64,000 bases of DNA, from assembly GCF_964204645.1 (NCBI RefSeq), contig NC_134027.1, positions 12,202,485-12,266,484 of the forward strand, read 5' to 3'. The first letter of the stretch is position 1; each line of letters begins with the position of its first letter. The translations under genes were made by a program, and so were the position numbers. The DNA comes from Tubulanus polymorphus (taxonomy: Eukaryota > Nemertea > Palaeonemertea > Tubulaniformes > Tubulanidae). Shown piece after piece: positions 45,534 through 57,000 of the stretch. The notes beneath the pieces were generated by a model, which saw only the letters and a program-made list of their open reading frames with translations, was not told the origin of the DNA and did no database searches.

Positions 45534-45718
45534 TCAAGTAAGTGTTGATTATGGCGAAGGTGCGACGGAGAGAACGAACCGAGCACCGGAGATAACTGTT
45601 TCGCGAGAAATTTAGATAACCGGTATGTAGGAGAATTACAATTGGAGACTATAGGGCGCAGTGGAACATTATCTTTATGAATTTTAGGCAATCCATAGAT
45701 ATATGGTAAAGAGGGAAG
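45534..45718 (-). pseudogene. Inverted block of the Penelope-like RT (finger region)
   Basis: On the minus strand the block encodes LPYIYGLPKIHKDNVPLRPI and then SPTYRLSKFLAKQL, conserved in Penelope-like RTs just before the palm. It is bounded by ACGT at 45530-45533 and 45719-45722. Flipping this block between the two ACGT sites would place it in frame with the RT palm on the plus strand. Confidence 0.8.
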
Positions 45719-45722
45719 ACGT

Positions 45723-46985
45723 ATTAAGAATATTATCCCTGGCAACGACAAATTTATATCATTTGATGTTACTTCCCTTTTTACCAATGTTCCTCTTGGA
45801 CCTACTCTTGATTTCTTAAAACGCAGATTACCATCACTTAACATTAACTTCGGCATTCCTACGGATTGTATCATCGACCTTATCTCTATTTGTACGACGG
45901 ACTCCTTTTTTGAATTCAACAATTGTTTTTACGAGCAGACATTCGGTATCGCTATGGGAAATCCTCTAAGTCCTATTCTAGCTAATTTATTCCTAGAACA
46001 TGTTGAATCTGAAATATTGCCTCTTTACACTGATATTCACCCTAAAATCTGGCTCAGATATGTTGACGATGTTCTGGCTTTGGTTCCCTTTGACTTCAAT
46101 GTTGATAACTTTCTTATATATTTAAACTCCCTTTACCCGTCTCTGGCTTTTACGTATGAATGGGAATCTAATAGTAAAATACCTTTTCTGGATGTTTTGA
46201 TTTTTAACTGTGGATCCTTTTTGAAATTCGCGGTTTATAGGAAACCTACCAACGCTGAATCCTACCTCCATTACTTCTCTTTTACTTCTCCGGATATTAA
46301 ACTCGGTTTAGCTCAAGGATTATTTCTTCGCGCTTTGAGAATTTGCGACCCCTCATTTCTACCCGATGAAATTCACCATATTAACCAATCTCTCAAAAAA
46401 CTTGCCTACCCCGATTTCCTATTGAAAAAAGCTCTACTTAAAGCTCGTACTACGCATTTTAGAAATAACAACCTTAGAACTCCTACGTTGGCTACCGATA
46501 AACAGCCTATCATTGTACCGTATGTACCTTTCCTCGAGAATTCTAAAGTTTCTCTTCGGTCACTAAATAAACAACTCATCTTTAAATACAATAATAAACT
46601 TAGTAACATATTGATTAACAACAAACCGAAAACCGAATCCCTAAACTGTGGAATTTATAAAATACCTTGTAAAGTTTGCGACAAAGTATATATAGGAGAA
46701 ACAGGTCGGAATCTTAATCAACGCATAAAAGAGCATAAATTAGATGTAAAAAACTTTAAACCTGAAAGCGGAGTTGCTAGTCATGTTTTTCAGACTTCAC
46801 ACAATTTTGATTTTGCTAATGCTGAATTAGTTTACCCTTGCAGCGATAAAACTAGAAGACATATTTTGGAATCTGCATTAATTATTGAAAATTCGAACAA
46901 CGTTGTAAACCTTAACAATGGTTTTTCACCCCATAATAAACTTATATCAAAATTCCTCTGTAAACTGGTTAAACTCAACACTTGA
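45723..46985 (+). CDS. Penelope-like RT palm and GIY-YIG endonuclease
   Basis: The frame is open from the inversion boundary; the first ATG is at 45954, but RT coding clearly begins upstream (FISFDVTSLFTNVPL, GIAMGNPLSPILANLFLEH). The RT catalytic motif YVDDVLALV follows, then KIPFLDV and RKPTNAESYLHY, a linker, and a C-terminal GIY-YIG nuclease (CGIYKIPCKVCDKVYIGETG, RIKEHKLD) ending in the asparagine-rich tail. The enzyme would reverse-transcribe and insert the element. The frame itself is uninterrupted to 46985, so only the inversion and 5' truncation disable it. Confidence 0.88.
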   Translation: MKNIIPGNDKFISFDVTSLFTNVPLGPTLDFLKRRLPSLNINFGIPTDCIIDLISICTTDSFFEFNNCFYEQTFGIAMGNPLSPILANLFLEHVESEILPLYTDIHPKIWLRYVDDVLALVPFDFNVDNFLIYLNSLYPSLAFTYEWESNSKIPFLDVLIFNCGSFLKFAVYRKPTNAESYLHYFSFTSPDIKLGLAQGLFLRALRICDPSFLPDEIHHINQSLKKLAYPDFLLKKALLKARTTHFRNNNLRTPTLATDKQPIIVPYVPFLENSKVSLRSLNKQLIFKYNNKLSNILINNKPKTESLNCGIYKIPCKVCDKVYIGETGRNLNQRIKEHKLDVKNFKPESGVASHVFQTSHNFDFANAELVYPCSDKTRRHILESALIIENSNNVVNLNNGFSPHNKLISKFLCKLVKLNT

Positions 46986-47399
46986 TTTCCCCTTTAATTA
47001 TTTGTTATTTGTTCTCTCATCAATTTCGTCTCTGACTTAACTTGTATTCACCTTTGTTTTAATTTAAGTGCCCCCTAGTTTGTCTTTCTTTTTACTACTG
47101 ACTTTAAGTTTCATTTATATTTATACTCACTATTGTTGTTTATAATCACCCCTTAGTTTGCTTCCCTTTAATCTATTTTAGCGTGTAACTGTTTCTACGT
47201 TAATTTTCCTTTAGTTTGTATCATCTCTGATTACTTGAATTAGTCTCTTTGTCCCTGGATTGTATATATATCTCATAATTTCTGTAGTATCTCATTATTC
47301 CTGAAGATGACTATTAGGATATAGTCGAAACGTTGAATAAACTACTATCTCGAAGTTTCATTTTCGGACTTTTTATTATCATTGTGGGATTCTCTCCTC

Positions 47400-47545
47400 A
47401 AAATACCCACAAGATGTTGATTTCTATCCGTCAGAGCAGAATACTTCAACTGGTGGATAGAAAATACCGACTCAATGTCGATTTCTATCCATCAGAGCGG
47501 AATACTTCAACTGCTGTGGTGCATAGAAAATACCCACAAGATGTC
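47400..47545 (+). repeat. ~66-bp minisatellite, right block
   Basis: Same units as 44945-45121, continuing after the Penelope-like insertion. Confidence 0.75.
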
Positions 47546-48031
47546 GAGCACAAATCATGTTCACTCATACTGCGCAACACATATCGAACACTGATAATCC
47601 CCGCTGGCTGGGGATTTAATCCCAACGCAAAAGAAATGGCACCATCTTCCATAGACATCTCACTTTACCCAAGGAGCATGTTTTGCTTGTTTTTTGCAGC
47701 CAACCATGTCACATACTGTGCGCTGCGCGTGTGGAAGCTTCTTAGCCGCTATCAGTTTAGCCCTGACGTACGCTCTCATGAGAATGGCATCATTTTAGAA
47801 TAGGCATGTTGGCTGGACCCCATTAGTAAGAGCTAGAGCATTCTATAAGATAAAACATGATACAATATAATGAGAGCCAGAAACATTTTCATAAAATCAT
47901 CATTCATAAACTTATTGTCCATAAAAATGTTATTTCAACTAAGGGTTTTAGGCACCGTTATGTTGACATAATAAGGGCTAAGGACGCAAGCATTTCCTAT
48001 CTTAAGCTTTTAAGTCTTTTATGCAACTTAC
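47546..48031. other. Intergenic or 3' sequence, no gene seen
   Basis: No coding exon assigned. May contain the 3' end of the Ulp1-type gene. Confidence 0.35.
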
Positions 48032-48779
48032 CAACAACACAAATGGGCCACAACTGCTCCCATCCGATTGCCTCGCAGACTTTAAAGAACCAGTTTTCCA
48101 ATCACCAGGTAGTTCTCCAATTGTATCCGTTCGACATTTCATGAATTTTCTAAGAGGATGAAATTAAGGGAAGACATGGTATAAATGAATTTTGTGCTCA
48201 TCATTTCGTGTAAGCAAACTAAATGTATTACAGAATGTTTGATTCGACTCATCAGAATGAGGACATTTGAACATACCGGTACTACATGCATAGTAATTTT
48301 ATTCTAAGGAAATACTTCCATTTGTTGATTAATGTTAAATTCTGTCGTGATGTCATTGAGTCAAGCACCGACACAGTCATATTTCGCACATCAGCAGCCA
48401 GCAAAACCCAATGGTTTCCTCGGATGTTAACTGGCATGAATGTCCATTGATACAATGACATCTTAATCTGCAACATAAAAAAATACATATTCAAAGTTAG
48501 TTATAACTCTGTGCTAATAATTTAACACCAAGATTTTTCAGAGAAATACAATTTATATGATACTTTTAAAGAATCATATTTCTCATCAGTCCATTCCATA
48601 TATATACCTACGCACACACAGTCTTCATTCAATTGTCTGGGCATTACCTTTTTGAAAAGCCAAAGCTTGAAATCATTTCTCTGCCAGAGAACCCCCAAGT
48701 AGGATGAAAGGACGAAGATGTGGTTTCCATCCTTCATATTTTGCTCTTCCATTAACTGTCTTAAATAGGAGTTCATTGC
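48032..48779 (-). CDS. Ulp1-type C48 cysteine protease exons
   Basis: Three exons with GT-AG borders and matching phase: 48648-48779, 48286-48467, 48032-48149. They encode AMNSYLRQLMEEQNMKDG, then FMPVNIRGNHWVLLAADV and SVLDSM, then RQSDGSSCGPFVLL. These supply the His (NHW), Asp (VLDS), Gln (RQSDG) and Cys (SSCG) of a SUMO/Ulp1-type peptidase. In invertebrate genomes such domains are often fused to, or encoded beside, MULE-type transposases with PHD fingers, and such modules lie just upstream here. The 3' end beyond the Cys exon is not resolved. It could be part of a transposon-derived gene rather than a host SENP. Confidence 0.75.
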
Positions 48780-49308
48780 CTACAGATAAATGTTTAGATG
48801 ACAAAATGATAGGCCTACATCATAAAGTAGTTTTATAGACACAACTCTAGAACAACCAACAACCCTACCTTGTCGTTTAGCCAAGTGTTGCCTTCTAAGA
48901 AAGGAACTCGGTGTATATATATGTGGTGAAGTCTTACAAGTCTTACACACAAGGCTATGGCCATAATGACACATACCAATTTTACTTAACAATATCGAGG
49001 ATAGCCTTCGTTTTTGTGTGAATGACAACACTCTTGGGGCTAACTTCGAAATGTTGCGCACCAACTTTACTTGAGCATCTTCATCTCAAGTCGTCAATAA
49101 GTGAAAATGCCAAACGCTCCATCAAGTCAACAGTGCAGGCAGCCGTGTTAATAGCAGATTGAACTACCTGCTCCCATTGGCTTGATTCCTTCATTTCACT
49201 GACCAATCCTTTAAAAAAGATTTGCTGCTTATTAACACAACATCTCATAATAAGTAATAAAGTACATTTCTTTTTTTTTATACAAAATATATTTACCTTT
49301 AACTAACT

Positions 49309-49868
49309 TCAGCACTTTAGCACATTTCCAGGAGCTGTCAAACTCTTCTGTAAAAGTAAGTTTGTAGTCCTAATCCATTCCATACATAGCAGTTGGTCAG
49401 GGATATGACAAAAACTTTTTAAAGAATTATGTCCTATACCTAATTGATCGTTGCATTCTTCATTGGACGAGAGCTTACACCATGAGCACAGCCACTTTTC
49501 AGGTATATTAGTCAGTCCTATGTAGCTCAAATGACATATCACTGAACAAATCTTACAAGTAACGTAATTGCTAAAATTAATATAAAATATGGTGACATAT
49601 AAATATAGATCTCATATTTAAACGTGACAATTCTTAGTAAGGCTTGATATAAAATAACTTACCAGATTTTAAAGGAACATCATCATTGAAAATTATAGTC
49701 TGAATATTTCGAAAGATATTACATCGGGTTAAAAAGGATCATAAAAAATAATTTTCAACATTCTCACCTGTCTTTAGGATGTTTCTGACAATGCTGACAA
49801 ACTTCAACGACTTCATCTGCAGTTCCATTTTTTACATCATTAACAGCAGCCGGATATCCGATATCTGA
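49309..49868 (-). CDS. PHD-finger exons of the transposase/Ulp1 gene
   Basis: One exon (to 49768) encodes VEVCQHCQKHPKD. After an intron, the next (from 49570) encodes VTCKICSVICHLSYIG and WLCSWCKL. Together C-x2-C, C-x2-C/H and C-x2-C give a PHD-type C4HC3 zinc finger that usually reads histone tails. The phase across the splice site is consistent. The downstream limit is uncertain; an in-frame stop occurs at 49309 and an additional short exon (EEFDSSWKCAKVLKLVK) may lie at about 49300-49350. Confidence 0.65.
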
Positions 49869-50643
49869 TTCGTTCTCAATGAAAATAAAAATTCAGAGCA
49901 TTGATTCATAAAATGTAATTCATCCAAGGAATTGATTTCAATCACATGCCAGTTTGAAATACTTACGAATTCTTGGTTGATTAGCGTTGGTATTTGATCT
50001 TTAGTAGAAATGAAATCCGACTCTATACCAGAAGGAACTTCATTCTTGTCACTTCCAGACACTTCATTTAATGGCAGATCAACCTTGAAAAACTTCCTCA
50101 TCTTCTCAGCAGATGTTCCTACTCGATCGGCAAAAGGATGCTTTCTTTTTCGAGCAACCGGACGACTGGCAGATTTTTCGGTTCATTCAGCTGGAATTTT
50201 TGTTTCTTCACGGATTTATCATCGCCAATTGAATTAACAATAAGCCCATTTTCACGCGAAGCACATGCTTGGAATTTATCAAGTAAACTGCACAGGCCTG
50301 ATTCCAATTCGAGTAAGTCTTCATTGTCGCCGACTAAATATGTCAATGATGTTATCTGCTTTAACATATCTCGGCAATGTGAAGCAACAGCATGGAATGA
50401 ACGTTTTCTAACAGGTAACTCATTCAATTCAGGCTCTTCACTCACAGTCACATCATCACATAATTCAGGAAATATTTCTCCATTTGGGGCTTCATGAGTT
50501 AGAGTCTCTGTTGCAACATGTTTTTGAACATCTAAGGTGAGAAATGGGCTTCTCCAATATGCATCAGGTAGATCATCAAAGCCCTTACCAGATATGGAAA
50601 GGGCTAAAGAAATGACGATGTGCCTCACCGTAGTCCATTTCAA
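49869..50643 (-). CDS. Linker region of the MULE/PHD/Ulp1 gene
   Basis: Open minus-strand stretches (50119-50643 and 49869-50101) encode HAVASHCRDMLKQITSLTYL followed by VGDNEDLLELE and a Lys-rich tail. Helical segments of this kind follow the transposase core in MULE-type proteins of invertebrates, from memory. Exon limits are approximate. The nearest upstream coding part lies beyond the Gypsy insertion at 50962-55328. Confidence 0.5.
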
Positions 50644-50961
50644 AAGAAAATTTCTGGAAATGAAATGGTAAAAAAAATGTAATGAATTAATTCAAATTCT
50701 AATACGTTTTTTAATATCTGAAAGAATACCACCACAGTAATTTAGTACAAACAAAACTACCATTAACAAAAGAAACAATATTTCATAGTTAAGAGACAAC
50801 ATTTTTCTATAATTTATATATGTGGAGATTAGCAGAACACAGAAGAATCAAACCAACCAAGTGATTGATGTTTTAGCAGGTACAAAGCTAAAGTAAGGAT
50901 ATGAAAAATAAACCACAGCTATTTAGATAATCAGGGAAGCAGGAGCATACCATTACATTCC
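50644..50961. other. Probable intron sequence next to the Gypsy insertion
   Basis: AT-rich, no coding potential seen. Confidence 0.4.
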
Positions 50962-51101
50962 TGTGACGTCCAACTGATTAAACACTGACAACAGAGTTAG
51001 ACAATACTACAAAGTCTCTTTATTCAGCCACGTAACTACATCCGGCCTACACTAGGTTACATAAACAACCTAACACTAATACACTGATGTAAGACACTAC
51101 A
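50962..51101 (-). repeat. Gypsy 3' LTR, 140 bp
   Basis: On the plus strand it begins TGTGACGTCCAACTG and ends GACACTACA. Its first ~60 bp match 55270-55328 with small differences. Confidence 0.75.
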
Positions 51102-51381
51102 ATCCCTCCTTTTACCAGATTTTGAATGAACTTACAAAACTAAAAATCTATAATACGAATAATTTGTATTTCCCGTTAACCACAAGTATCTAAATTAAAC
51201 ATTATTAAGTCCAAACACCGTCCTAGTGACTAAACTACTCTCGTAACCCAACTATCGTTAAACTTATAACTTGACTTAGGGTCCTACTAATTGGAACTTC
51301 ATATAAGCAAATATCAAACTCAGACATCATCCAAAATTCCGTTAACTAATTAAGATACAGCTGCTACGAATTAATTCATCA

Positions 51382-53021
51382 CTACACGTAATCTTTATAT
51401 CTAGCCGGTACGCATACGTTTCGACCTGATCTCGTTTGTACCGGTTGATCGTCAGCCTGCAACTCCGAATCGAGCAAGCCAGAATCGGTGACTATACCGT
51501 CGGGCCTGGACTCGATGTCAGAATCGGAATTAGATTTCTCGTCAGCATCATCCGCCTCTACAAATTTCTTTAGGTGAGCGGGATTTCTGACGTACTGGTT
51601 TCCGCTCTCAGATTGAACCGTTACGCCTTTATCGTCCCTGCTAACTACTACTAAGGGCTTATCCGCGTAACGCGTACACAGTTTATTCTCTTTCCTCTGT
51701 TCGATCAGTACGCGATCACCAGATTTCAGATCGCTTGGTTTAGCTCGACGACGCGTATCTGCGTAATCTTTGCCTTTTTGTTTCTCCTCCCTATCGCGAT
51801 CTCTGACGGCCAGATCTGAGACATATTCTCGATCGCCGAACTCAGGCAATTTTGTACGCATTTCCCACCCAAACATAATCTTGGATGGCGATACACCGGT
51901 CGTTTCTCGCGGAGTGGAGTGGTAAGCTAATAAGAACTTATGCAGTTCTCCCTGCCAGTCCTTACCCTCCGCTTGCGCAATCCGCATGCTCTTTAGTAAT
52001 GTCCTATTTTGCCGTTCTATCTCCCCATTAGCCTGTGGCCAGATGGGGGGCTTAACCTGTGCTCGATATTATTCTCGGCCAGGTAATGTTCGAATTCTTC
52101 CGAGATGGATTGCCTCCCGTTGTCAGTTTTCAGCGACCTTGGTAACCCAAACGCTGCGAATATCTTATCTAAACAACGTATTATCTCGCGGGACCTTACA
52201 TCCCTGATTATCTCGACTCCCAAGAATCGCCTATAATAATCGATAATTGCCAATACGTATTCCCCTCCCGGCATCGGGCCAAGGAGGTCTGCGGCGGTAT
52301 CCTGCCATGGCCCAGCCGGCAGCTCGTACCTATTCAACGGTTCCGGTCTAGACGGCAGACTAACAAGTTGGCAACCCCGGCATGGGTTCACAACTCTCTC
52401 TGCATCACGATCTATGCCCGGCCTCCATACTTTCGCTCTCAACCGACGCTTCGTTTTCACGATCCCTTGATGGCACTCATGCGCGAGGTTCACGACGCGT
52501 TTCCGTAGTGATTCGGGGATAACGATACGGCAGCCCCGTAAGATCAGGTTATCGACAGCGCAAAGTTTAGTCTGAACGTTCTTATACCCCGGCAGACAGT
52601 CGTGCCACTTATCCGTCTCGATGCACTCTCTGACGATTCGTAGCTTCTCGTCAGACTCGGATGCTCTGCCGATCTCTGAAACCGTCAGCGCGACTGGCGT
52701 AGCGTGAGCTACGATAAACCGCACATACTCCTCACCCATATTGTCATCGTTTCCGTCTGACGGATTAATCAGCCGCGAAAGCGCGTCTGCGGCCATTTCT
52801 TTACCGGGAATATGCTTGACGGTGAAGTCATAGGGTTGCAAACGTAATACCCACCTCTCAATCCGCGCGCATGGTTTAGACCTTGGCGAATAAATGAAAG
52901 TCCTTGTCCTGCGTTTGCACTAACATTGCCCCCAGACCGACTGGGCTGGCGTCGACTATAATTTCAGTCCGGGCACCCTTTTCGAAATACGCTAGTGTAT
53001 CTGCTTTACCGAGCTCTAGTT
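51382..53021 (-). pseudogene. Gypsy RNase H remnant and integrase, frameshifted
   Basis: Reading on the minus strand: RNase H start (IIVDASPVGLGAML), then an abrupt jump to RSKPCARIERW and HIPGKEMAADALSRL, so the middle of RNase H is deleted. The integrase follows with an HHCC finger (HECHQGIVKTKRRL, CRGCQLV), AADLLG, KTDNGRQSISE and HRLSPPSGH. After a frameshift near 51990-52020 it continues with LLAYHSTPRETTGVSPSKIM and a C-terminal domain (GDRVLIEQRKENKL). Function is lost. Confidence 0.8.
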
Positions 53022-54884
53022 TCAGCTTATCAAACGCACGGTCGTGTTCTTTACCCCAGTGGAACGATACGCCGTTTGGGTGAGCTGTCTCAACGGATCC
53101 GCGATTGTCGACAAATTATTAATGAATCGACTACTCAAATTCACCAAGCCCAGGAAGCTCCGGACTTCAGATGCGGAATTCGGCTTCCTTGCCTCGAGAA
53201 CAGCTTTCATGCGATCTTTTGTCGGAGATATACCATTGGCTCCGAGAATATGACCAACATACTCTATCTCGGGTAAACGTATGTGGCATTTCGGCAGATT
53301 CACAGTGAGTCCGTTTTTTGCTAAAGTTTCCAGCACTTTGATAAGACGAGCATCGTGCTCATCGTCCCCTTTCCCGTGAATAATCAAGTCATCTGAAATG
53401 TTCGCGACGCCCGGACAATCAGCAAGAACCTGCTTAACGACATGTTGGAAGAGTTCCGGGGCTGAACTTATACCGAACATAAGTCTTTTATAACGGAAAA
53501 GACCAAGATGACACGAAAACGTTGTTATACTGCGCGATTCCTCTTCAAGTTCTAACTGGTGAAATCCACTCTTCAGATCTATCTTATTAAAGACAGTACT
53601 GCCATTCATGCTCTGAATTACCTCGTCAACCGTCGGAATCGGGTGACGCTCATGTATGACGGCTGTGTTTGCTTGCTGCATATCTACACAGACGCGAATA
53701 TCCCCCGACGGTTTTGGCGCAATTACAAGTGGAGAGACCCAGGGCGTCGGTCCTTCCACCTTTTCGATTATGTCTTCCTCAAGGAGCTGATTAATCTTCG
53801 TTTCTAATGTGTCACGCAAGGCGAATGGAATTCTCCGAGAATTCTGCGCTACCGGTTTGATATTCTCATCCACATGGATTTTAGCTTGGTAGCCCTTTAG
53901 TTTACTGACCCCCGAACAAATTTCAGGATATCGTTTCTCAATATCGCTTATCGTTATGCGTTTGTCGCTAATTGTATTAATGCCCAATCTGACCTTGAGA
54001 ACGCCCAGTTTCTCAGCAGTAGATTTTCCAATCAGCGATCTACCTTTACTGCTAATAACGAGGAACTCCCCCTCCACAGAACGGTCGCCAACTCCGAGGG
54101 TTGTGACGAATTTACCGACTGTAGATAACGGTTCTACTGAGCCGTATGGGTAGAGTTTTTTCGATACCCGCACCGCAGTGCAGCTGATTGTCTGCTTTTT
54201 CAAATAATTCCACGTATCGGAGTCAATCACATTCACGGTTGAACCCGAGTCAACCAACGCTCGTATAAGTATACCGCCTACTTTTAAATCGATGACGCCA
54301 TCGCGCATCTCGTGACGCAACGAAAACAAGCTCTCTCCGACTGTGAATGGATATTCGGCCTCGTCATCGGAATCTCCCGCCACTGCGTTTGTTTTGTTTC
54401 TGTGTCTCGGCTCCCGGCCACCAGTGAACTTACTCTTACAGCATTTTGCAAAGTGACCCACTTTTCCACATTTCTTGCAGGAAGCTGACTGAACAGGACA
54501 TGATTTATCTTTTGAAATATGTCCCTGTTTCCCGCAACGGTAACACGGAATATCTGACTTCGCGCCAGAACGATAATTTCTACAGTAAACATTCGGCTTC
54601 GGTTTCCTCCTATCTACCTGATTAACCTCACTTCTCGGTTTAACTTCCTCCATCAGCCTAGACTGTATATCGACGGCTTCCATAGCTCTTGCTAGACTCA
54701 AAACAGTATTCAAATCGAGGGCTTCGCCTTTCTGAAGAAGTTTCCTTCGTAGCTGCGAGGACCTACATGATTCAACGACATGTTCGCAAATCTGTTCCTC
54801 CTCGTCGGCAAACTCACATTTTTTCGCCTGATTGCGTAATCTGGCAACAAACTGGTCTACCGTTTCCGAACCCTCCTGTTTCAC
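53022..54884 (-). pseudogene. Gypsy gag end, protease and reverse transcriptase
   Basis: A long open frame of 620 codons. In order: gag C-terminus (ETVDQFVARLRNQAKKCEF), two CCHC knuckles (CYRCGKQGHISKDKSC and CKKCGKVGHFAKCC), aspartic protease (ALVDSGSTVNVID), RT with DLKSGFHQLELEE, FGISSAPELFQ and NISDDLIIHG (ISDD in place of the usual ADD-type motif), and the RT thumb (VRSFLGLVNLSSRFINNL). It ends at a frameshift before RNase H. Confidence 0.85.
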
Positions 54885-55200
54885 GGAACGAAAAATGTCT
54901 TTCGAAAGTTTTATTTAATTTCGGGACGAAATAATTATCTAACTTACGAACCGCCTTTTTGAACTCATCATTTTGCTCGCCTGGGACTTCAGGAACGAAA
55001 CCTACTTCTGGTAGTGTTTCAAACATTTCCTGTACATCCATTCCGGCTGAGTGGAGTAACAGGGCTCTCTTCTGGCCCGCGTCCCGTATACCCTTTCCTT
55101 CGACGTAATAAAGAAACCCTTTCATCCACCGTTTCCATCTGGGTCCCACGCTCGAAGCATCCCCAGCACAGTCAAACTTTACCATCGGAGCGACATCCAT
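54885..55200 (-). pseudogene. Gypsy gag N-terminus, frameshifted
   Basis: Begins MDVAPMVKFDCAG at 55200 and runs through the capsid-like segment WKRWMKGFLYYVEGKGI to NKTFERHFSFR, where a frameshift near 54885-54895 separates it from the gag end in the next frame. Confidence 0.75.
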
Positions 55201-55328
55201 TTTGCAAATATACGTTTCTAATATGTCAAGGAAAGTCTATACCAACTTTAGTTTATCCTCGTCGCCATTTGTGACGTCCAACTGATTAAACACGGACAAC
55301 AGGAGTTAGACAATACTACAAAGTCTCT

Positions 55329-55866
55329 CGAATCAAAATAAATTTTCCTCAAATCAAGGTTAATATTTTTGATAGATTGACTTGGTGGAGCATGATTTGG
55401 TGTGCAAGTACGTGGTTATATGTGTACATTTAGTTAAAGCAAAGCCAAAGATTTTTAATGGAGATATCCAAGACGACAGACTAGGAAATCCTTCTGGTAT
55501 TTCAAGAATTACCTTAGATCACTAGAAATCTGAAAATATAAGTCAAAATAATTCAAGACATACTAAATATGAGCAAATGAGTATTCTTAGTCAGAATAGC
55601 CACTAGATGGTGACTAGATAGCATTATAAAAACCCCTATGAACCAATTAAAACATGTAAAGTAAGGTCAAAGATTAAAATAACTAAAAGAAATTATGTTT
55701 CAGACTCTCACTCTTTATCTCCTTTACCTGCAAGATGAGATAAACAGCATGTATGATTCTTCTTGCTAACTTTGTATCTCGAATCAAAAAGCCTGTTTGA
55801 TAAAGATAATATTATGTGCATTAGGATGGGCTTACTCATTGTACTTGTCAGGAAGAAAATACTTAC
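55329..55866. other. Probable intron of the MULE/Ulp1 gene
   Basis: No coding sequence seen between the truncated Gypsy LTR and the exon at 55867. Confidence 0.4.
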
Positions 55867-56006
55867 CAGGATACCAATCATATCACTGATCTTCTTATCC
55901 TTATGATTTTGGAGATAGGAGTGCTTGAATTCCTTGTTCTGACAATACCATTGTTTGTGTTCACACTTATCAAGAAACGGTTTTGCCGAAAAGCATGGAC
56001 CCAGTG
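55867..56006 (-). CDS. Small exon of the MULE/Ulp1 gene
   Basis: Bounded by TTTATAG and GTAAGT on the minus strand. Encodes ALGPCFSAKPFLDKCEHKQW then YCQNKEFKHSYLQ, ending DMIGIL. Cys/His-rich, without a recognised fold. Assigned to the same gene by position and strand only. Confidence 0.4.
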
Positions 56007-56064
56007 CTATAAAAGATAGTTCATACAGCTAAGATGTAAAGAAAAAACCTGAACAAATAATAAC

Positions 56065-57000
56065 TTACTTATATAATCTAAGATTATTTACCTGATGATG
56101 TTTTAGCCAATACGTATCCAGCCAATGCTGCAATTTTCCCTGCCAAAAATCACTTTGTTTTAGACTATCTATGGCCATTTCAAATTCGTCTTGGGAAACT
56201 GCCTGAGCCAATCTGCGTAGTTTACTTAACACAGCTTCTTTCATGGCTGTAACGCCATTTTCTTTTTTAGACACCCATCTTTCCCATGCTTGTTCGCATT
56301 GGAAATTGCAGATGAATGTCTGACAACCTGAAGTTGATATTTGAAAACATTTATCACTGAACCTAGACACTCAATTTACCTTTGAGAATTTAAATAGTTA
56401 TGAAAATATTCACCAGGAAACACTTCTTCTGTAGCTTGAATCTCTTCTTCACGGAAGTCAGTCATGAAGTAACGGGGATTGAATGATGGGTTTCATTGTT
56501 TAATTATACCAAGAGCCTCAGCTATGTTTTGTTTCATCTTCGGTAACAAATGATGCCACCACAACATAATTGATGATAAACAAAGGTACCGCGTACTTGG
56601 TTGTTCGGTATGTTGCGTCCAATAAAACAAGTTCATTTCCGTAGCGAGCCAGCAAAGTTTGCTGCCACAATGTTTGTTGGACAAACAAAAATTTTCGTTT
56701 CAAGTCATTAGAATCAGTTTTAGATGTCCGACAAAAAAATCGATCTTCGGGAAAATCGTTTTTCCAAGTAGTCACTTTGCCAATAAGGTTTTCAACATCG
56801 AACCGTGAGTTTCGTTGTTCATTACGAAAGCAATTTACTTGCCAACGAATTTGGTTCAATGTAGGGTAGAACCTCTTGTTAGTTTTTTCTGGTAACTCTT
56901 TGCCCGCAAAAAGTACATTGCTGACAAGGAATCGAAGGTAATGCCTCGCTTATCAGTAACACCCTCCTGCACCAAATTTCCGATATCATCGATTGTTTGA
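56065..57000 (-). pseudogene. MULE-type transposase core
   Basis: Minus-strand coding includes LFAGKELPEKTNKRFYPTLN, RFDVENLIGKVTTWKNDFPE, FVQQTLWQQTLLARYGNELV, LLDATYRTTKYAVPLFI (with a likely catalytic Asp), VVASFVTEDET, then NPSFNPRYFMTDFREEEIQA, CQTFICNFQCEQAWERWVSK and WLDTYWLKH. This order matches the MULE transposase domain found in animal proteins often annotated as calcium-responsive transcription factor-like. A single in-frame TGA at 56493-56495 interrupts the core, and an intron with GT-AG borders precedes CQTFIC. Upstream coding fragments (VTDEYSKNKMDSMSANLRSD) lie near 57140-57210. Confidence 0.75.

Larger units (their letters stand above)
45122..47399 (+). mobile_element. Penelope-like element (RT + GIY-YIG) with inverted terminal arms
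   Basis: AAAATACCCACAA occurs on both sides (45109-45121, 47400-47412) as a 13-bp target duplication inside a minisatellite. Arms 45160-45529 and about 47030-47399 are ~370-bp inverted repeats, consistent with the inverted LTR-like ends known in Penelope-like elements. The coding part is RT followed by a GIY-YIG endonuclease. It is 5'-truncated within RT, and a 185-bp block of RT is inverted. Confidence 0.85.
50962..55328 (-). mobile_element. Degenerate Ty3/Gypsy element inside the MULE/Ulp1 gene
   Basis: Minus-strand element. Its 3' LTR is complete at 50962-51101 and preceded by a purine tract (AAAAGGAGGGA in element orientation). The 5' LTR survives only as 59 bp at 55270-55328. Gag, protease, RT, partial RNase H and integrase are recognisable but frameshifted. 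Confidence 0.85.
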
